Positions 25,988 to 33,266 of a DNA stretch of 33,266 bases are shown here, one piece after another. Numbering within the stretch: position 1 is the stretch's first letter; every line of letters begins with the position of its first letter. The notes below the pieces were generated by a model, which was not told the origin of the DNA, searched no databases, and saw only the letters and a list, made by a program, of their open reading frames with translations. Source of the stretch: Candidatus Zhuqueibacterota bacterium (GTDB lineage Bacteria; Zhuqueibacterota; Zhuqueibacteria; Zhuqueibacterales; Geothermadaptataceae); assembly GCA_015491485.1 (NCBI GenBank), contig WFVT01000249.1, forward strand, positions 1 through 33,266. Direction: 5' to 3'. A program made the position numbers and the translations under genes.

Positions 25988-26533
25988 ATGAGCGACAAAC
26001 GGTACAAAGAAAAAATCGAAAAACTGCGATCGTCTGAACGGCTGAAGTTGTTGGAAGTGGACCGCATCGTGGAGCTTTGCTTGCAAAAGGATGGCATCGG
26101 CTCCGTGCTGGATGTCGGCACGGGCAGCGGCGTGTTTGCCGAAGCGTTTTTGAATCGGGGCCTGCGCGTGGCCGGTATCGACATCAATCCGGACATGATC
26201 GCAGCGGTGCGCGAGTTTGTGCCGAACGCGGAATTCAAAGAAGCGGCTGCCGAATCACTGCCGTATCCGGATCATTCGTTCGATCTCGTGTTTCTCGGGC
26301 ATGTGCTGCATGAAACCGATGATCCGGTGCAGGCCATCAAAGAAGCGGCGCGCGTGGCCACAACGCGGGTGGCGGTGCTGGAATGGCCCTACAAGGAAGA
26401 AGAGCTCGGGCCGCCGCTGGATCACCGGATTCCGGATGAGCGGATGCAAGAAATTTTTATTTCTGCCGGGGTGCCAAACTATAAAAAGCACTCCCTGAGC
26501 CATATGCTTCTCTGGATTCTGGATGTGGATTAA
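25988..26533 (+). CDS. Class I SAM-dependent methyltransferase
   Basis: A 181-residue methyltransferase of the Methyltransf_11/UbiE-like type. The SAM-binding motif I is VLDVGTGSGVFAEAF (about residues 38-52), the acidic end of strand 2 is GIDINPDM, and the post-motif region DHSFDLVFLGHVLHETDDP corresponds to motif II/III. No membrane segment or extra domain is present, so the substrate cannot be read from the sequence. It has a GGGAG about 13 bases before the ATG and lies between a secreted glycosidase and a lipoprotein peptidase; whether it works with either is unknown. Confidence 0.85.
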   Translation: MSDKRYKEKIEKLRSSERLKLLEVDRIVELCLQKDGIGSVLDVGTGSGVFAEAFLNRGLRVAGIDINPDMIAAVREFVPNAEFKEAAAESLPYPDHSFDLVFLGHVLHETDDPVQAIKEAARVATTRVAVLEWPYKEEELGPPLDHRIPDERMQEIFISAGVPNYKKHSLSHMLLWILDVD

Positions 26534-26599
26534 AGCCGACGGAAATGTCGTTCGAGAAAATGGTATGGGTTCTGCCTGAAAAAGTGGGAGTATGTCATC

Positions 26600-27829
26600 A
26601 TGATGCAAAGGGCGATTCTGGGGTTATTGCTGTTCACACTGGTTTCCGGTTGCAGTCATCGAGCCTTGCAGCCGCTGAGCTACGATCCGCCCGGCTCGAC
26701 CGTTACGACCGACAAAGCCATCGAATTTCAGCCCAGGCGCACGATTTCATTCAGCAACACCGGCGTTGCCGTGAGCAATGAGTTTGAAGGAGCGCGGCTC
26801 AACGATTTCTGGCAGGTGAACGATTCGGTTTATACGGCGTTGATTCTGCCGGAAAACCATCCGGTCAACAACAGCGCCTGGTATGCGTTTAAAATCTGGG
26901 CAAGGTCGCCGCAGCGCGTGACGGTGAATTTGACCTACCGGCATGGCACGCACCGGTACTACCCCAAACTCAGCCGCGATGGTCGGAGTTGGGCGCCGCT
27001 CGATTCCAGTTTTTTTAGCCGCGATACCGCCAATGGCACCGCCACCCTGAAACTGGACATCGGGCCGGATACGCTGTGGGTCTCAGCGCAGGAGCTGATG
27101 ACCTCGCGGCGGTTTGCGGAGTTTGTGGATGAGCTGGCGCGGCTGCCGTTCGTGCACAAACGCATTGTCGGACACAGCCGCATGGGGCGGCCACTCTTCT
27201 TTCTGGAGATCCGCGAATCGGATGCGTTCCAAGGGCAGGTGTTCATCATCAGCCGGCAGCACCCCCCGGAGGTGACCGGCACGCTGGCGCTGATGACGTT
27301 TGTGCGCACATTGTGTGAGGATGCGCCGCTGGCGCGTCGGTTCCGGCAGAAATTTCGCGTTGCGGTCATGCCGCTGGTCAATCCGGATGGTGTGGATATG
27401 GGCCACTGGCGGCACAATGCCGCGGGGGTGGATTTGAACCGCGACTGGTTCCAATTCAATCAGCCGGAGACGCGCATCGTCCGCGATACCTTCACTGAAC
27501 TGGCGCAGGACAGGCCGGTGTATTTCGCGCTGGATTTTCATTCGACCCAGGAAGACGTGTTTTACACCCTGGCCAAGGATTTGAAAACCAATTTGCCGGA
27601 GATCACCGATCGCTGGCTGGCAAAGTTGCACGAGCTGCTGCCGGACTATCCGATCAACGAAAGTCCATCTGGGCTGGGTTCGCCGGTGTCGAAAAACTGG
27701 TTTTATCAGACGTTCAACGCGGCTGCCGTCACGTATGAGGTTGGCGACGAGGATCCACGCGACCACATTCACCGGGTGGCGCAGGCCGCTGCCAGAGCGC
27801 TGATGCAGGTGCTGCTGGAAGCCATTTAG
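26600..27829 (+). CDS. Lipoprotein M14 metallocarboxypeptidase (CCP-like)
   Basis: A 409-residue zinc carboxypeptidase with a lipoprotein signal: LFTLVSGC places the lipid-bearing Cys at residue 18. Residues 60-165 resemble the beta-sandwich N domain of cytosolic carboxypeptidase (CCP/AGBL) relatives (NSAWYAFKIWARSPQRVTV). The M14 site is complete: zinc ligands H221 and E224 (RQHPPE) and H314 (LDFHST), substrate-binding R281 (NRDW) and catalytic E380 (VTYEVGDED). It should remove C-terminal residues from peptides at the cell envelope; its substrate is unknown. ATG 26600 or 26603; GGGAG lies about ten bases upstream. It is the last gene of the probable glycosidase-methyltransferase operon. Confidence 0.88.
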   Translation: MMQRAILGLLLFTLVSGCSHRALQPLSYDPPGSTVTTDKAIEFQPRRTISFSNTGVAVSNEFEGARLNDFWQVNDSVYTALILPENHPVNNSAWYAFKIWARSPQRVTVNLTYRHGTHRYYPKLSRDGRSWAPLDSSFFSRDTANGTATLKLDIGPDTLWVSAQELMTSRRFAEFVDELARLPFVHKRIVGHSRMGRPLFFLEIRESDAFQGQVFIISRQHPPEVTGTLALMTFVRTLCEDAPLARRFRQKFRVAVMPLVNPDGVDMGHWRHNAAGVDLNRDWFQFNQPETRIVRDTFTELAQDRPVYFALDFHSTQEDVFYTLAKDLKTNLPEITDRWLAKLHELLPDYPINESPSGLGSPVSKNWFYQTFNAAAVTYEVGDEDPRDHIHRVAQAAARALMQVLLEAI

Positions 27830-28046
27830 AGCCGACCCCGGCCAATGAAAAATATTGCCAAAATTTTATTCTTTTATTATATTGAAAATGCATTAAGCGC
27901 AAATGGTAGGCAGATTTAGTATAATGACTTGAAACTACTTTTTTAGATGATAGCAGGTGTTCCCGTTAACCCCAACAGTGGTTGAATGAGAATAACTTCA
28001 ATGAGTGCAAGTTCACGTGATAAAAATCAAAAAAACAAAACATAAA
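27830..28046. other. AT-rich spacer before the PIN toxin-antitoxin pair
   Basis: The base composition drops to clearly AT-rich here and stays so through 28690. A TATAAT at 27920-27925 could be the -10 box of the toxin-antitoxin promoter, though no good -35 box lies 16-18 bases upstream. Confidence 0.35.
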
Positions 28047-28268
28047 ATGCAGCTTGTTATTGACATTCCAGAGAAGGATTTAATTGAATTCGGAAAAAAG
28101 ACGATCGAAGAGGAATTTCAGCGTACGCTGCAGTGGCTGAAAATTAGAAATTCATTTGAGATTTTAGCCCAAAAGCTTCAGCAATATGATAAAAAAGATT
28201 ATTGCAAAACGCTTGAGGCTATCCGCGAAGATGCATGGCTTGAATATAAAAAAGATCTTCATTTATGA
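28047..28268 (+). CDS. Small antitoxin-like protein paired with a PIN toxin
   Basis: A 73-residue charged protein (MQLVIDIPEKDLIEFGKKTI at its start) with a short beta strand followed by helices. It does not match an antitoxin family I can name, but its size, its position directly before a PIN-domain gene and the ATGA overlap with that gene are those of a VapB-like antitoxin. The frame is open further upstream with GTG codons at 28005 and 28017; ATG 28047 is preferred because the fold begins there. The DNA is much richer in A and T than the surrounding genes, which suggests recent acquisition. Confidence 0.65.
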   Translation: MQLVIDIPEKDLIEFGKKTIEEEFQRTLQWLKIRNSFEILAQKLQQYDKKDYCKTLEAIREDAWLEYKKDLHL

Positions 28269-28689
28269 AAATCGTTTTGGATTCAAATATTTTATTTTCA
28301 GCCTTAATCAGCGGTAAAGACATTTATTTGGATATACTTCAAAAAATTAGAGCGTACACGCCGGACTTTATCTTTATTGAAATTTCCAAATATGAAGAGC
28401 GCATAATTAAAAAAACAAAGTTACAAAAGGAGTTTTCTCAATTTGTAAAAGAATTATTTTCTGAAATTATTGTTTCCCAAAAATTGCAATATCAAATGAA
28501 AGTTTTGAAAAAGCTTATGAACTTTGTATAGATGTTGATCCTAAAGATACTCCATATATCGCGCTGAGCATTGAATTGGAAATTCCTCTATGGACGAATG
28601 ATAAAAAATTGGTTGAAGGCTTGAGGAAAAAAGGTTTTACTAAAGTTGTAATGGCGGATGAAATTTTTCAATTGTTAAAAAAGCTTTGA
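28265..28689 (+). pseudogene. PIN-domain toxin gene broken by a frameshift
   Basis: The first frame runs from ATG 28265 and gives a PIN domain N-terminus (MKIVLDSNILFSALISG, with catalytic D6, and FIFIEISKYEE). It then loses sense and stops at 28531. A second frame (+2) continues from about 28484 to a stop at 28689 with the matching C-terminal half: AYELCIDVDPKDTPYIALSI and LWTNDKKLVEG, holding the remaining acidic residues. Adding one A to the five-A run at 28479-28483 would join them into a normal protein of about 141 residues. This is either a real inactivating deletion, a sequencing error in a homopolymer, or much less likely programmed slippage. PIN toxins are metal-dependent RNases. Confidence 0.8.
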
Positions 28690-28719
28690 TAACACGGATT
28701 CAAAATGATAGAGGGCACC

Positions 28720-29028
28720 ATGGCAGATAACGATCTCAAAGAAAAAGTTTATGAAGCCCTGAAGCAGGTTTACGACCCGGAAATTCCGGTGAATGTGGTG
28801 GACCTGGGGTTAGTGTACGACGTCATCATCGAAGACGGCAAAGTGCACGTGAAAATGACTCTGACTTCCCCGGCATGTCCGGTGGCGCCGCAGGTGGCCG
28901 AAGACGCCCGCAATAAAATTCTTTCCGTAGAAGGCGTCAAGGATGCGGTGGTGGAATTTGTGTGGGAACCCATGTGGACTCCCGATATGATGAGCTGGGA
29001 GGCCAAAGACCAACTGGGCATGCTGTGA
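28720..29028 (+). CDS. MIP18/DUF59 family protein (SufT-like)
   Basis: A 102-residue single-domain MIP18/DUF59 protein. The core motifs are YDPEIPVNVVDLGLVYDV and MTLTSPACPV with the conserved Cys, then VEGVKDAVVEFVWEPMWTPDMMS. Relatives (SufT, PaaD, yeast Cia2) help insert iron-sulphur clusters into target proteins; stand-alone copies are often assigned to Fe-S maturation, which is what I infer here. No other suf gene is in the window. ATG 28720 follows GAGGG with a four-base spacer; ATG 28705 is the alternative. A weak terminator follows at 29067-29097. Confidence 0.92.
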   Translation: MADNDLKEKVYEALKQVYDPEIPVNVVDLGLVYDVIIEDGKVHVKMTLTSPACPVAPQVAEDARNKILSVEGVKDAVVEFVWEPMWTPDMMSWEAKDQLGML

Positions 29029-29066
29029 GGAGAGCACGACATGAGCAGACGATAGCGGTGTGATTT

Positions 29067-29097
29067 AGGGTGTGTCCTGGTAAGGCCGCCCTTTTTT
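29067..29097 (+). terminator. Weak intrinsic terminator after the MIP18 gene
   Basis: AGGGTG (29067-29072) pairs with CGCCCT (29087-29092, one G-U pair) and is followed by a run of six T. The stem is short, so termination may be partial. Confidence 0.4.
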
Positions 29098-29126
29098 ATT
29101 GAAACAGGATAGGAGGACCGACGGAG

Positions 29127-29495
29127 ATGGTGAGAGTGAAAAGCATTTACCGAAAGCCGGCTCCGGATGACGGCGAACGGATCTATATTGATCCTCTCTG
29201 GGCGGATGGTGCATTCACCGAATTCGTGAAGATTTCCGAATGGAACCGGTCGGTAGCACCTTCCTATGAATTATGGCGGTATCATTTTGATCCGACAAAC
29301 TGGGAAAAATATGTACAATTGTATAAAGAGGAACTGCAACAGCCGGATAAACAACAGGCTTTGCGGGAACTCTTGCAAAAAGCCCAAAATGGAACAGTAA
29401 CCCTGGTGTGGGGCAACGGCGATGAACAGCACAACAATGCCCTGGTGCTCAAAGAAGTTTTGGAAAGCATGACGGCCACGAAGAAGGCGGCATAA
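29127..29495 (+). CDS. DUF488 family protein
   Basis: A 122-residue protein with the DUF488 pattern: RIYIDPLWADGAF in place of the common R-x-L-x-D-R-x-W-P-R-G motif, then EWNRSVAPSYELWRYHF, NWEKYVQLYKEELQ, and a final strand and helix (GTVTLVWGNGDEQHNNALVLKEVL). The typical Pro-Arg of the first motif is replaced by Ala-Asp, so it is a diverged member. The function of the family is unknown. A GGAGG lies about 12 bases before the ATG. It is flanked by terminators on both sides, so it is probably a single-gene unit. Confidence 0.8.
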   Translation: MVRVKSIYRKPAPDDGERIYIDPLWADGAFTEFVKISEWNRSVAPSYELWRYHFDPTNWEKYVQLYKEELQQPDKQQALRELLQKAQNGTVTLVWGNGDEQHNNALVLKEVLESMTATKKAA

Positions 29496-29559
29496 TATGA
29501 ATGAGCACGTTACAATCCAGCCGGTTTTGAAAATAATTTCGGAATTATCCATTGAAACC

Positions 29560-29603
29560 AACGCCTGTGTGGGTCGCAAATTGACCTGTGCAGGCGTTTT
29601 TTT
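29560..29603 (+). terminator. Strong intrinsic terminator after the DUF488 gene
   Basis: AACGCCTG (29560-29567) pairs with CAGGCGTT (29591-29598). In RNA the stem continues through four G-U pairs and GGTC/GACC to 16 pairs around a seven-base loop, followed by a run of T. Confidence 0.85.
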
Positions 29604-29653
29604 ATGACAATTCCAGCCGGCCATAAGACTTCAAAGGGGCTCGAAGTTATCAA

Positions 29654-29682
29654 TTGACACGGGCGGTTTGATCATTCATTAA
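29654..29682 (+). promoter_or_regulatory. Candidate promoter for the CoA-binding protein gene
   Basis: A perfect TTGACA (29654-29659) lies just after the upstream terminator, with a poor second box (CATTAA, 29677-29682) at 17 bases. The match rests mainly on the first box and the position. Confidence 0.3.
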
Positions 29683-29697
29683 CTGAATGGAGGCGCT

Positions 29698-30141
29698 ATG
29701 TCGTGGCATGACTATTTAATTGAAGATGACGAGGGACTGCGTCAAATTTTAAATCAGGTTAAGAAGATTGCCGTTATCGGCATCAAAGATGAAAGTCATC
29801 CCAACGAAGCGGCACATAGTGTTCCCAAATATCTGCATTCGCAGGGGTATGACATCATTCCGGTCAACCCAAAATGCAAGACCGTTTTCGGCAAAACATG
29901 TTATCCGAGCATCACCGATGTGCCCGAACCGGTGGATGTAGTGCTCATCTTTCGCCGTCCCGGAAATGTGCCGCAGCATGCCGAGGAGATTCTGTCGCTG
30001 GAACACAAGCCGTCCGTGGTGTGGATGCAAACCGGCATCCGGAATATGGAAGCTGCCCACAAACTGGCGCAAGCCGGTATCAAAGTGGTTCAGGATCATT
30101 GCATGTACATGGAGCATCTGCGTCTGATTCGTGCGCATTGA
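29698..30141 (+). CDS. CoA-binding domain protein (YccU-like)
   Basis: A 147-residue Rossmann-fold protein of the small CoA-binding family (COG1832/YccU type). The motifs are KKIAVIGIKDESHPNEAAHSV (nucleotide loop), KYLHSQGYDIIPVNPKCKTVFGK, SITDVPEPVDVVLIFRRP, and VVWMQTGIRNMEAAHKLAQAG ending in VVQDHCMYMEHLRL. It resembles the CoA-binding domain of succinyl-CoA synthetase alpha, but without the catalytic domain; it presumably binds CoA or an acyl-CoA, with no known reaction. GGAGG lies close before the ATG. Confidence 0.92.
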   Translation: MSWHDYLIEDDEGLRQILNQVKKIAVIGIKDESHPNEAAHSVPKYLHSQGYDIIPVNPKCKTVFGKTCYPSITDVPEPVDVVLIFRRPGNVPQHAEEILSLEHKPSVVWMQTGIRNMEAAHKLAQAGIKVVQDHCMYMEHLRLIRAH

Positions 30142-30260
30142 TGAATTTTTGCCCGTGGGCTGAAAAACCTACCGTCGTGTCGTTCCGTAGGTGACGGCAT
30201 GGGAACATAGGGTGAATTACAGTATCAATGTGGAACCCGGATAAAGATGAGGTGGGGATC

Positions 30261-31295
30261 ATGGCAGGCAAGGAGCTTCCCATTCCGCCATTTTTTGCGC
30301 CGGACCGCGTGGGATCGGTCTGGCGTGTGGCGTACGAGCAGCGTGCCGCCGAGGCGGCGCAATGGGCAAAGGAGCACGGAATTCGCCCGGCGGCGGAAGA
30401 TCGCCGCAAGGTGTGTTTGCTGCTGATCGACGTTCAGAATACATTTTGCATCCCGGAATTTGAGCTGTATGTCGGCGGGCGCTCAGGCACCGGCGCCGTG
30501 GATGACAATCGCCGCCTGTGTGAGTTTATGTATCGCAATCTGGCATCCATCACGGAAATCTGCCCCACTATGGACACACACCAGGCCATGCAGATTTTCC
30601 ATGCGATCTTTTTTGTCGATGAAAACGGCCGGCATCCGCAGCCATACACGCTGATCTCGGTGGAAGACATCGAAAGCGGCCGGTGGCGCTTCAATCCGGC
30701 GCTGACGTCGCGCCTGGGCATGAGCGAAGACGAAGCGAACCGCTATGTTTTGCATTACGTCCGCCAGTTGCAGCAGAGCGGCAAGTACCAGTTGACCATC
30801 TGGCCGTATCATGCCATGCTGGGCGGCATCGGTCATGCGCTGGTGTCGGCCGTGGAAGAGGCGATGTTCTTCCATACCATCGCGCGCCAGAGCCAGCCGG
30901 ACATTCAGATCAAAGGCAATCACCCGCTCACCGAAAACTATTCGGTGCTGCGGCCGGAGGTGATGCAGGATGATCGCGGCCGGACGCTGGTGGGCAAAAA
31001 TGAGGCGCTCATTCGCAAACTGGCGCAGTTCGATACCATCATCGTGGCCGGGCAGGCCAAAAGCCATTGCGTGGCATGGACCGTGGAGGATTTGCTGCGC
31101 GAATTTCAGGCCATTGAACCAAAACTGCTGAATCGCGTCTATTTGCTTGAGGATTGCACCTCGCCGGTGGTGGTGCCCGGGGTGATCGATTACACCGACC
31201 AGGCCGATGAAGCGTTCCGCCGCTTTGCCGAGGCCGGCATGCACGTCGTGCAATCCACTCAGCCGGTCACCGAATGGCCCGACTGGCCGGAATGA
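30261..31295 (+). CDS. Nicotinamidase/isochorismatase-like cysteine hydrolase, unusually long
   Basis: A 344-residue member of the isochorismatase-like hydrolase superfamily; nicotinamidases are usually about 180-220 residues. The catalytic triad residues all appear in place: D57 ([10 protein letters not shown]), K218 ([13 protein letters not shown]) and C270 ([11 protein letters not shown]). A nicotinamidase-type metal site is suggested by D105, H107 and H114 ([12 protein letters not shown]) and the WPYH motif has H184. The extra length comes from about 50 residues before the core and a 55-60 residue insert (about 122-178) between the metal site and WPYH. It may release ammonia from nicotinamide or a related amide, but the insert argues for a different substrate. 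ATG 30261 follows GAGGTG; ATG 30228 is the alternative. Confidence 0.85.
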   Translation: MAGKELPIPPFFAPDRVGSVWRVAYEQRAAEAAQWAKEHGIRPAAEDRRKVCLLLIDVQNTFCIPEFELYVGGRSGTGAVDDNRRLCEFMYRNLASITEICPTMDTHQAMQIFHAIFFVDENGRHPQPYTLISVEDIESGRWRFNPALTSRLGMSEDEANRYVLHYVRQLQQSGKYQLTIWPYHAMLGGIGHALVSAVEEAMFFHTIARQSQPDIQIKGNHPLTENYSVLRPEVMQDDRGRTLVGKNEALIRKLAQFDTIIVAGQAKSHCVAWTVEDLLREFQAIEPKLLNRVYLLEDCTSPVVVPGVIDYTDQADEAFRRFAEAGMHVVQSTQPVTEWPDWPE

Positions 31296-31610
31296 GGACA
31301 ATCGTTTCGGTGAATTTTACCCGCTGCCGGCATGATCGCAATGGCTGCGTTTTCGGGGCCGCCCATGTCGCGCCGGCGTAAAGGATCGTTTGTCTCTATT
31401 CGGCCGTGTACAGTCATCTGACAACGGGCCGTCATTGCGAGCAGCGTAGTGACAAAACAACCCCATCGTGGATATCTCAGAAAAATGGCTACGCATTAGC
31501 CGCAGGGCCTATGCTCGCGATGACCGAGTTTCCTGATTTTGATGGATAAGCCTGAATCGCTTTGATAGCGTTTGCAAACCACGAACCTGAGGAACGGGAG
31601 GAAGCATAGC
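31296..31610. other. Intergenic region with a palindromic repeat element
   Basis: I see no gene in these 315 bases. The centre is occupied by the palindromic repeat at 31431-31524. A GGGAGG lies just before the next start codon. Confidence 0.5.
31431..31524. repeat. Palindromic intergenic repeat (MITE/REP-like)
   Basis: GTCATTGCGAGCA (31431-31443) and TGCTCGCGATGAC (31512-31524) are inverted copies matching at 12 of 13 positions, about 94 bases end to end. The GTCATTGCGAGC...GCTCGCAATGAC form recurs between genes in many bacterial genomes, usually in many copies and with no coding capacity. Only one copy is seen here. Confidence 0.65.
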
Positions 31611-32594
31611 ATGTTGGAAGCAAGGGTGTACCTGACCAGACCGATTCCGGATGCGGGAATCGAAATGCTTCGCGAACAGATTTCGGATTTTCATATGAAT
31701 GAAGAGGATCGGGTGCTGTCGCGGGAGGAGCTCAAACAGGCCGTGAAGGGCTGCGATGGCATTCTGAGCCTGCTGACCGATAAAATGGATGCCGAGGTGA
31801 TGGATGCCGCCGGCCCGCAGTTGAAGGTGATCGCCAATTACGCCGTCGGCTTCGATAACATTGACCTGCAGGCGGCGACCGAGCGCGGCGTTCTGGTAAC
31901 CAACACGCCCGGTGTGCTCACCGACGCCACCGCGGATTTCGCCTGGGCTCTGCTCATGGCCACGGCGCGGCGCATCCCGGAATCGGAGCGCTACGCCCGC
32001 GCGGGCAAATACAAGGCCTGGGGCCCGAAGCTGTTTCTCGGCGGCGATTTCGTCGGCCGCACCCTGGGCATCATCGGTGCGGGCCGCATCGGATCGGCCA
32101 TGGCGAAGCGCGCCACCGGCTGGAACATGCGCATCCTGTACACCGATGTGCAGCCCAATCCCAACATCGAGAAAGAGGTCGGGGCGCAATTTGTGGATAT
32201 GGACACGCTGTTGAAGGAATCGGACTACATTTCCATCCACGTGCCGCTGACCCCGGAGACGCATCATTTGATCGATGAGGCCGCGCTGCGCAAAATGAAA
32301 CCCACCGCGTATCTGGTCAACACCTCCCGCGGCCCGGTGATCGATGAGGCGGCGCTGGCCCGGGCGCTGAAAGAAAAGGTCATCGCCGGCGCGGGACTGG
32401 ATGTGTTCGAGGAGGAGCCCAAAATCCACCCGGATTTGCTGGAGCTGGAAAACGTGGTGATCACGCCGCACATCGCCTCGGCGACGCACGAGACGCGCAA
32501 CAAAATGGCCACCATGGCCGCCACCAATTTGATTGAAGCGCTGCGGGGCAACCGCCCGCCCAATCTGGTGAATGTGGATGTCTGGAAAGACTGA
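31611..32594 (+). CDS. gyaR: Glyoxylate/hydroxypyruvate reductase (D-2-hydroxyacid dehydrogenase)
   Basis: A 327-residue NAD(P)H-dependent D-2-hydroxyacid dehydrogenase. Landmarks are ANYAVGFDNIDLQAATERG, VTNTPGVLTDATADFAWALL (typical of the glyoxylate reductase branch), the Rossmann loop GIIGAGRIGSAMAK, and the catalytic Arg (NTSRGPVIDE), Glu (DVFEEEP) and His (PHIASAT). It should reduce glyoxylate to glycolate or hydroxypyruvate to D-glycerate; the latter is the substrate of the glycerate kinase at 16469. The exact preference cannot be read from the sequence. ATG 31611 is preceded by GGGAGG; the open frame to 31572 lacks a better start. It is followed 39 bases later by proline dehydrogenase. 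Confidence 0.92.
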   Translation: MLEARVYLTRPIPDAGIEMLREQISDFHMNEEDRVLSREELKQAVKGCDGILSLLTDKMDAEVMDAAGPQLKVIANYAVGFDNIDLQAATERGVLVTNTPGVLTDATADFAWALLMATARRIPESERYARAGKYKAWGPKLFLGGDFVGRTLGIIGAGRIGSAMAKRATGWNMRILYTDVQPNPNIEKEVGAQFVDMDTLLKESDYISIHVPLTPETHHLIDEAALRKMKPTAYLVNTSRGPVIDEAALARALKEKVIAGAGLDVFEEEPKIHPDLLELENVVITPHIASATHETRNKMATMAATNLIEALRGNRPPNLVNVDVWKD

Positions 32595-32633
32595 TGTGAG
32601 TGGATAGCGAACCAACATGAGGACAGGAGACCG

Positions 32634-33266
32634 GTGAGCTGGTTGAATCGTGTGATCGTTACGGCATTGCCCGCCGTTCCCAAACCCATTGTGCGCAAGA
32701 TTTCCAGTCGGTACATCGCCGGGGACACCCTCGACGATGCGGTGCGGGTGATCCGTGATCTGGAAAAGCAAAATGTGTGTGCCACGGTGGATGTGCTGGG
32801 GGAGCACATTTATCGCCGCGAAGAGGCCCTGAACGCCGTGGATAACTACATCGAGGCGTTGGATCGCATCGAACAGGAAAAACTGGATAGCAACATCTCC
32901 ATCAAACTTACCCAGCTCGGCCTCGAGCTGGATTTTGACTTTTGCCTGAACAACGTGCGCAAGGTAGTGGATGCCGCGCGCGCCCACAACAATTTCGTGC
33001 GCATCGACATGGAAGACTCCTCCTGCACCACGCGCACCATCGACATTTACAAGCAACTGCGCAAGGATTTCGACAACGTGGGGCTGGTGTTGCAGGCGTA
33101 TCTCCGCCGCACCATGCGCGATGTGCAGGAACTGCTGGATGAAGGCATCAAGCTGAACATACGGCTGTGTAAGGGGATTTACGACGAACCGCGCGCCATC
33201 GCCTACAAGGATCCGGTGATCATCAACAACAATTACGTGGCGCTGCTACAGCGGCTGCTGGAAAAC
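32634..33266 (+). CDS. Proline dehydrogenase, N-terminal part (truncated by window edge)
   Basis: The frame is open from GTG 32634 to the window edge (211 codons). It begins with a short leader and RKISSRYIAGDTLDDAVRVI, then the beta-alpha barrel strands of FAD-dependent proline dehydrogenase: CATVDVLGEH, NISIKLTQLGLELD, FVRIDMEDSS, VGLVLQAYLRRT and IRLCKGIYDEP. These enzymes oxidise proline to pyrroline-5-carboxylate and pass electrons to quinone at the membrane. AGGAG at 32625-32629 lies four bases before the GTG. The size of the visible part fits the stand-alone enzyme (about 300 residues) and there is no PutA-type N-terminal domain. The C-terminal third lies beyond the window. Confidence 0.92.
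   Translation, partial: MSWLNRVIVTALPAVPKPIVRKISSRYIAGDTLDDAVRVIRDLEKQNVCATVDVLGEHIYRREEALNAVDNYIEALDRIEQEKLDSNISIKLTQLGLELDFDFCLNNVRKVVDAARAHNNFVRIDMEDSSCTTRTIDIYKQLRKDFDNVGLVLQAYLRRTMRDVQELLDEGIKLNIRLCKGIYDEPRAIAYKDPVIINNNYVALLQRLLEN

Noticed and set aside
31509-33056. A 515-codon minus-strand frame opposite the reductase and proline dehydrogenase genes
   Set aside because: It runs across two well-supported plus-strand genes and the gap before them and shows the same shadow-frame composition.

Overview
The window is 33.3 kb of ordinary bacterial chromosome, mid-GC and about 90% coding. It carries single-copy housekeeping genes plus one likely accessory block. A holB / PSP1 / metG / tatD / ksgA / mgtE / recO / glyS run, an alpha2-type glycyl-tRNA synthetase, an archaeal-type phosphoglycerate mutase, predicted outer-membrane and lipoprotein genes and frequent TTG/GTG starts suggest a Gram-negative lineage of the FCB group, perhaps Calditrichota or KSB1-like. 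That placement is an inference from gene content; no rRNA gene is present to test it.

Layout. 1-944 (minus): an AI-2E family membrane protein cut by the window edge, and a cyclic-nucleotide-binding protein. 1239-10472 (plus): an EnvC-like LytM protein, DNA polymerase III delta', a PSP1 protein, MetG, TatD, KsgA, MgtE and RecO, many overlapping or nearly so. 10473-10939 is a long gap holding an imperfect inverted repeat and a candidate promoter. 10940-12256: glyS, ending in a terminator shared with a convergent predicted outer-membrane protein (12319-13563, minus).

13892-22315 (plus) is a carbon-metabolism cluster: a GH57/DUF3536 glycosidase with an apparently leaderless transcript, glycerate 2-kinase, pyruvate kinase, enolase, a DUF309 protein and cofactor-independent phosphoglycerate mutase. 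Together these connect 3-phosphoglycerate and glycerate to 2-phosphoglycerate, PEP and pyruvate. A strong terminator follows.

22564-28689 looks accessory. A HEPN/MNT toxin-antitoxin pair (minus) and an AT-rich PIN-type toxin-antitoxin pair, whose toxin frame is broken by a single-base shift, bracket three genes: a secreted six-hairpin glycosidase-like protein, a small methyltransferase and a lipoprotein M14 carboxypeptidase.

28720-33266 (plus): a MIP18/DUF59 protein, a DUF488 protein, a CoA-binding protein, an unusually long nicotinamidase/isochorismatase-like hydrolase, a palindromic intergenic repeat, a glyoxylate/hydroxypyruvate reductase and the start of a proline dehydrogenase cut by the window edge.

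No tRNA, rRNA, CRISPR array, prophage or intact insertion sequence was recognised. The most interesting leads are the long nicotinamidase-like protein, the secreted glycosidase/carboxypeptidase block between two toxin-antitoxin loci, the palindrome over the HEPN start codon, and the leaderless GH57 promoter with repeats upstream.
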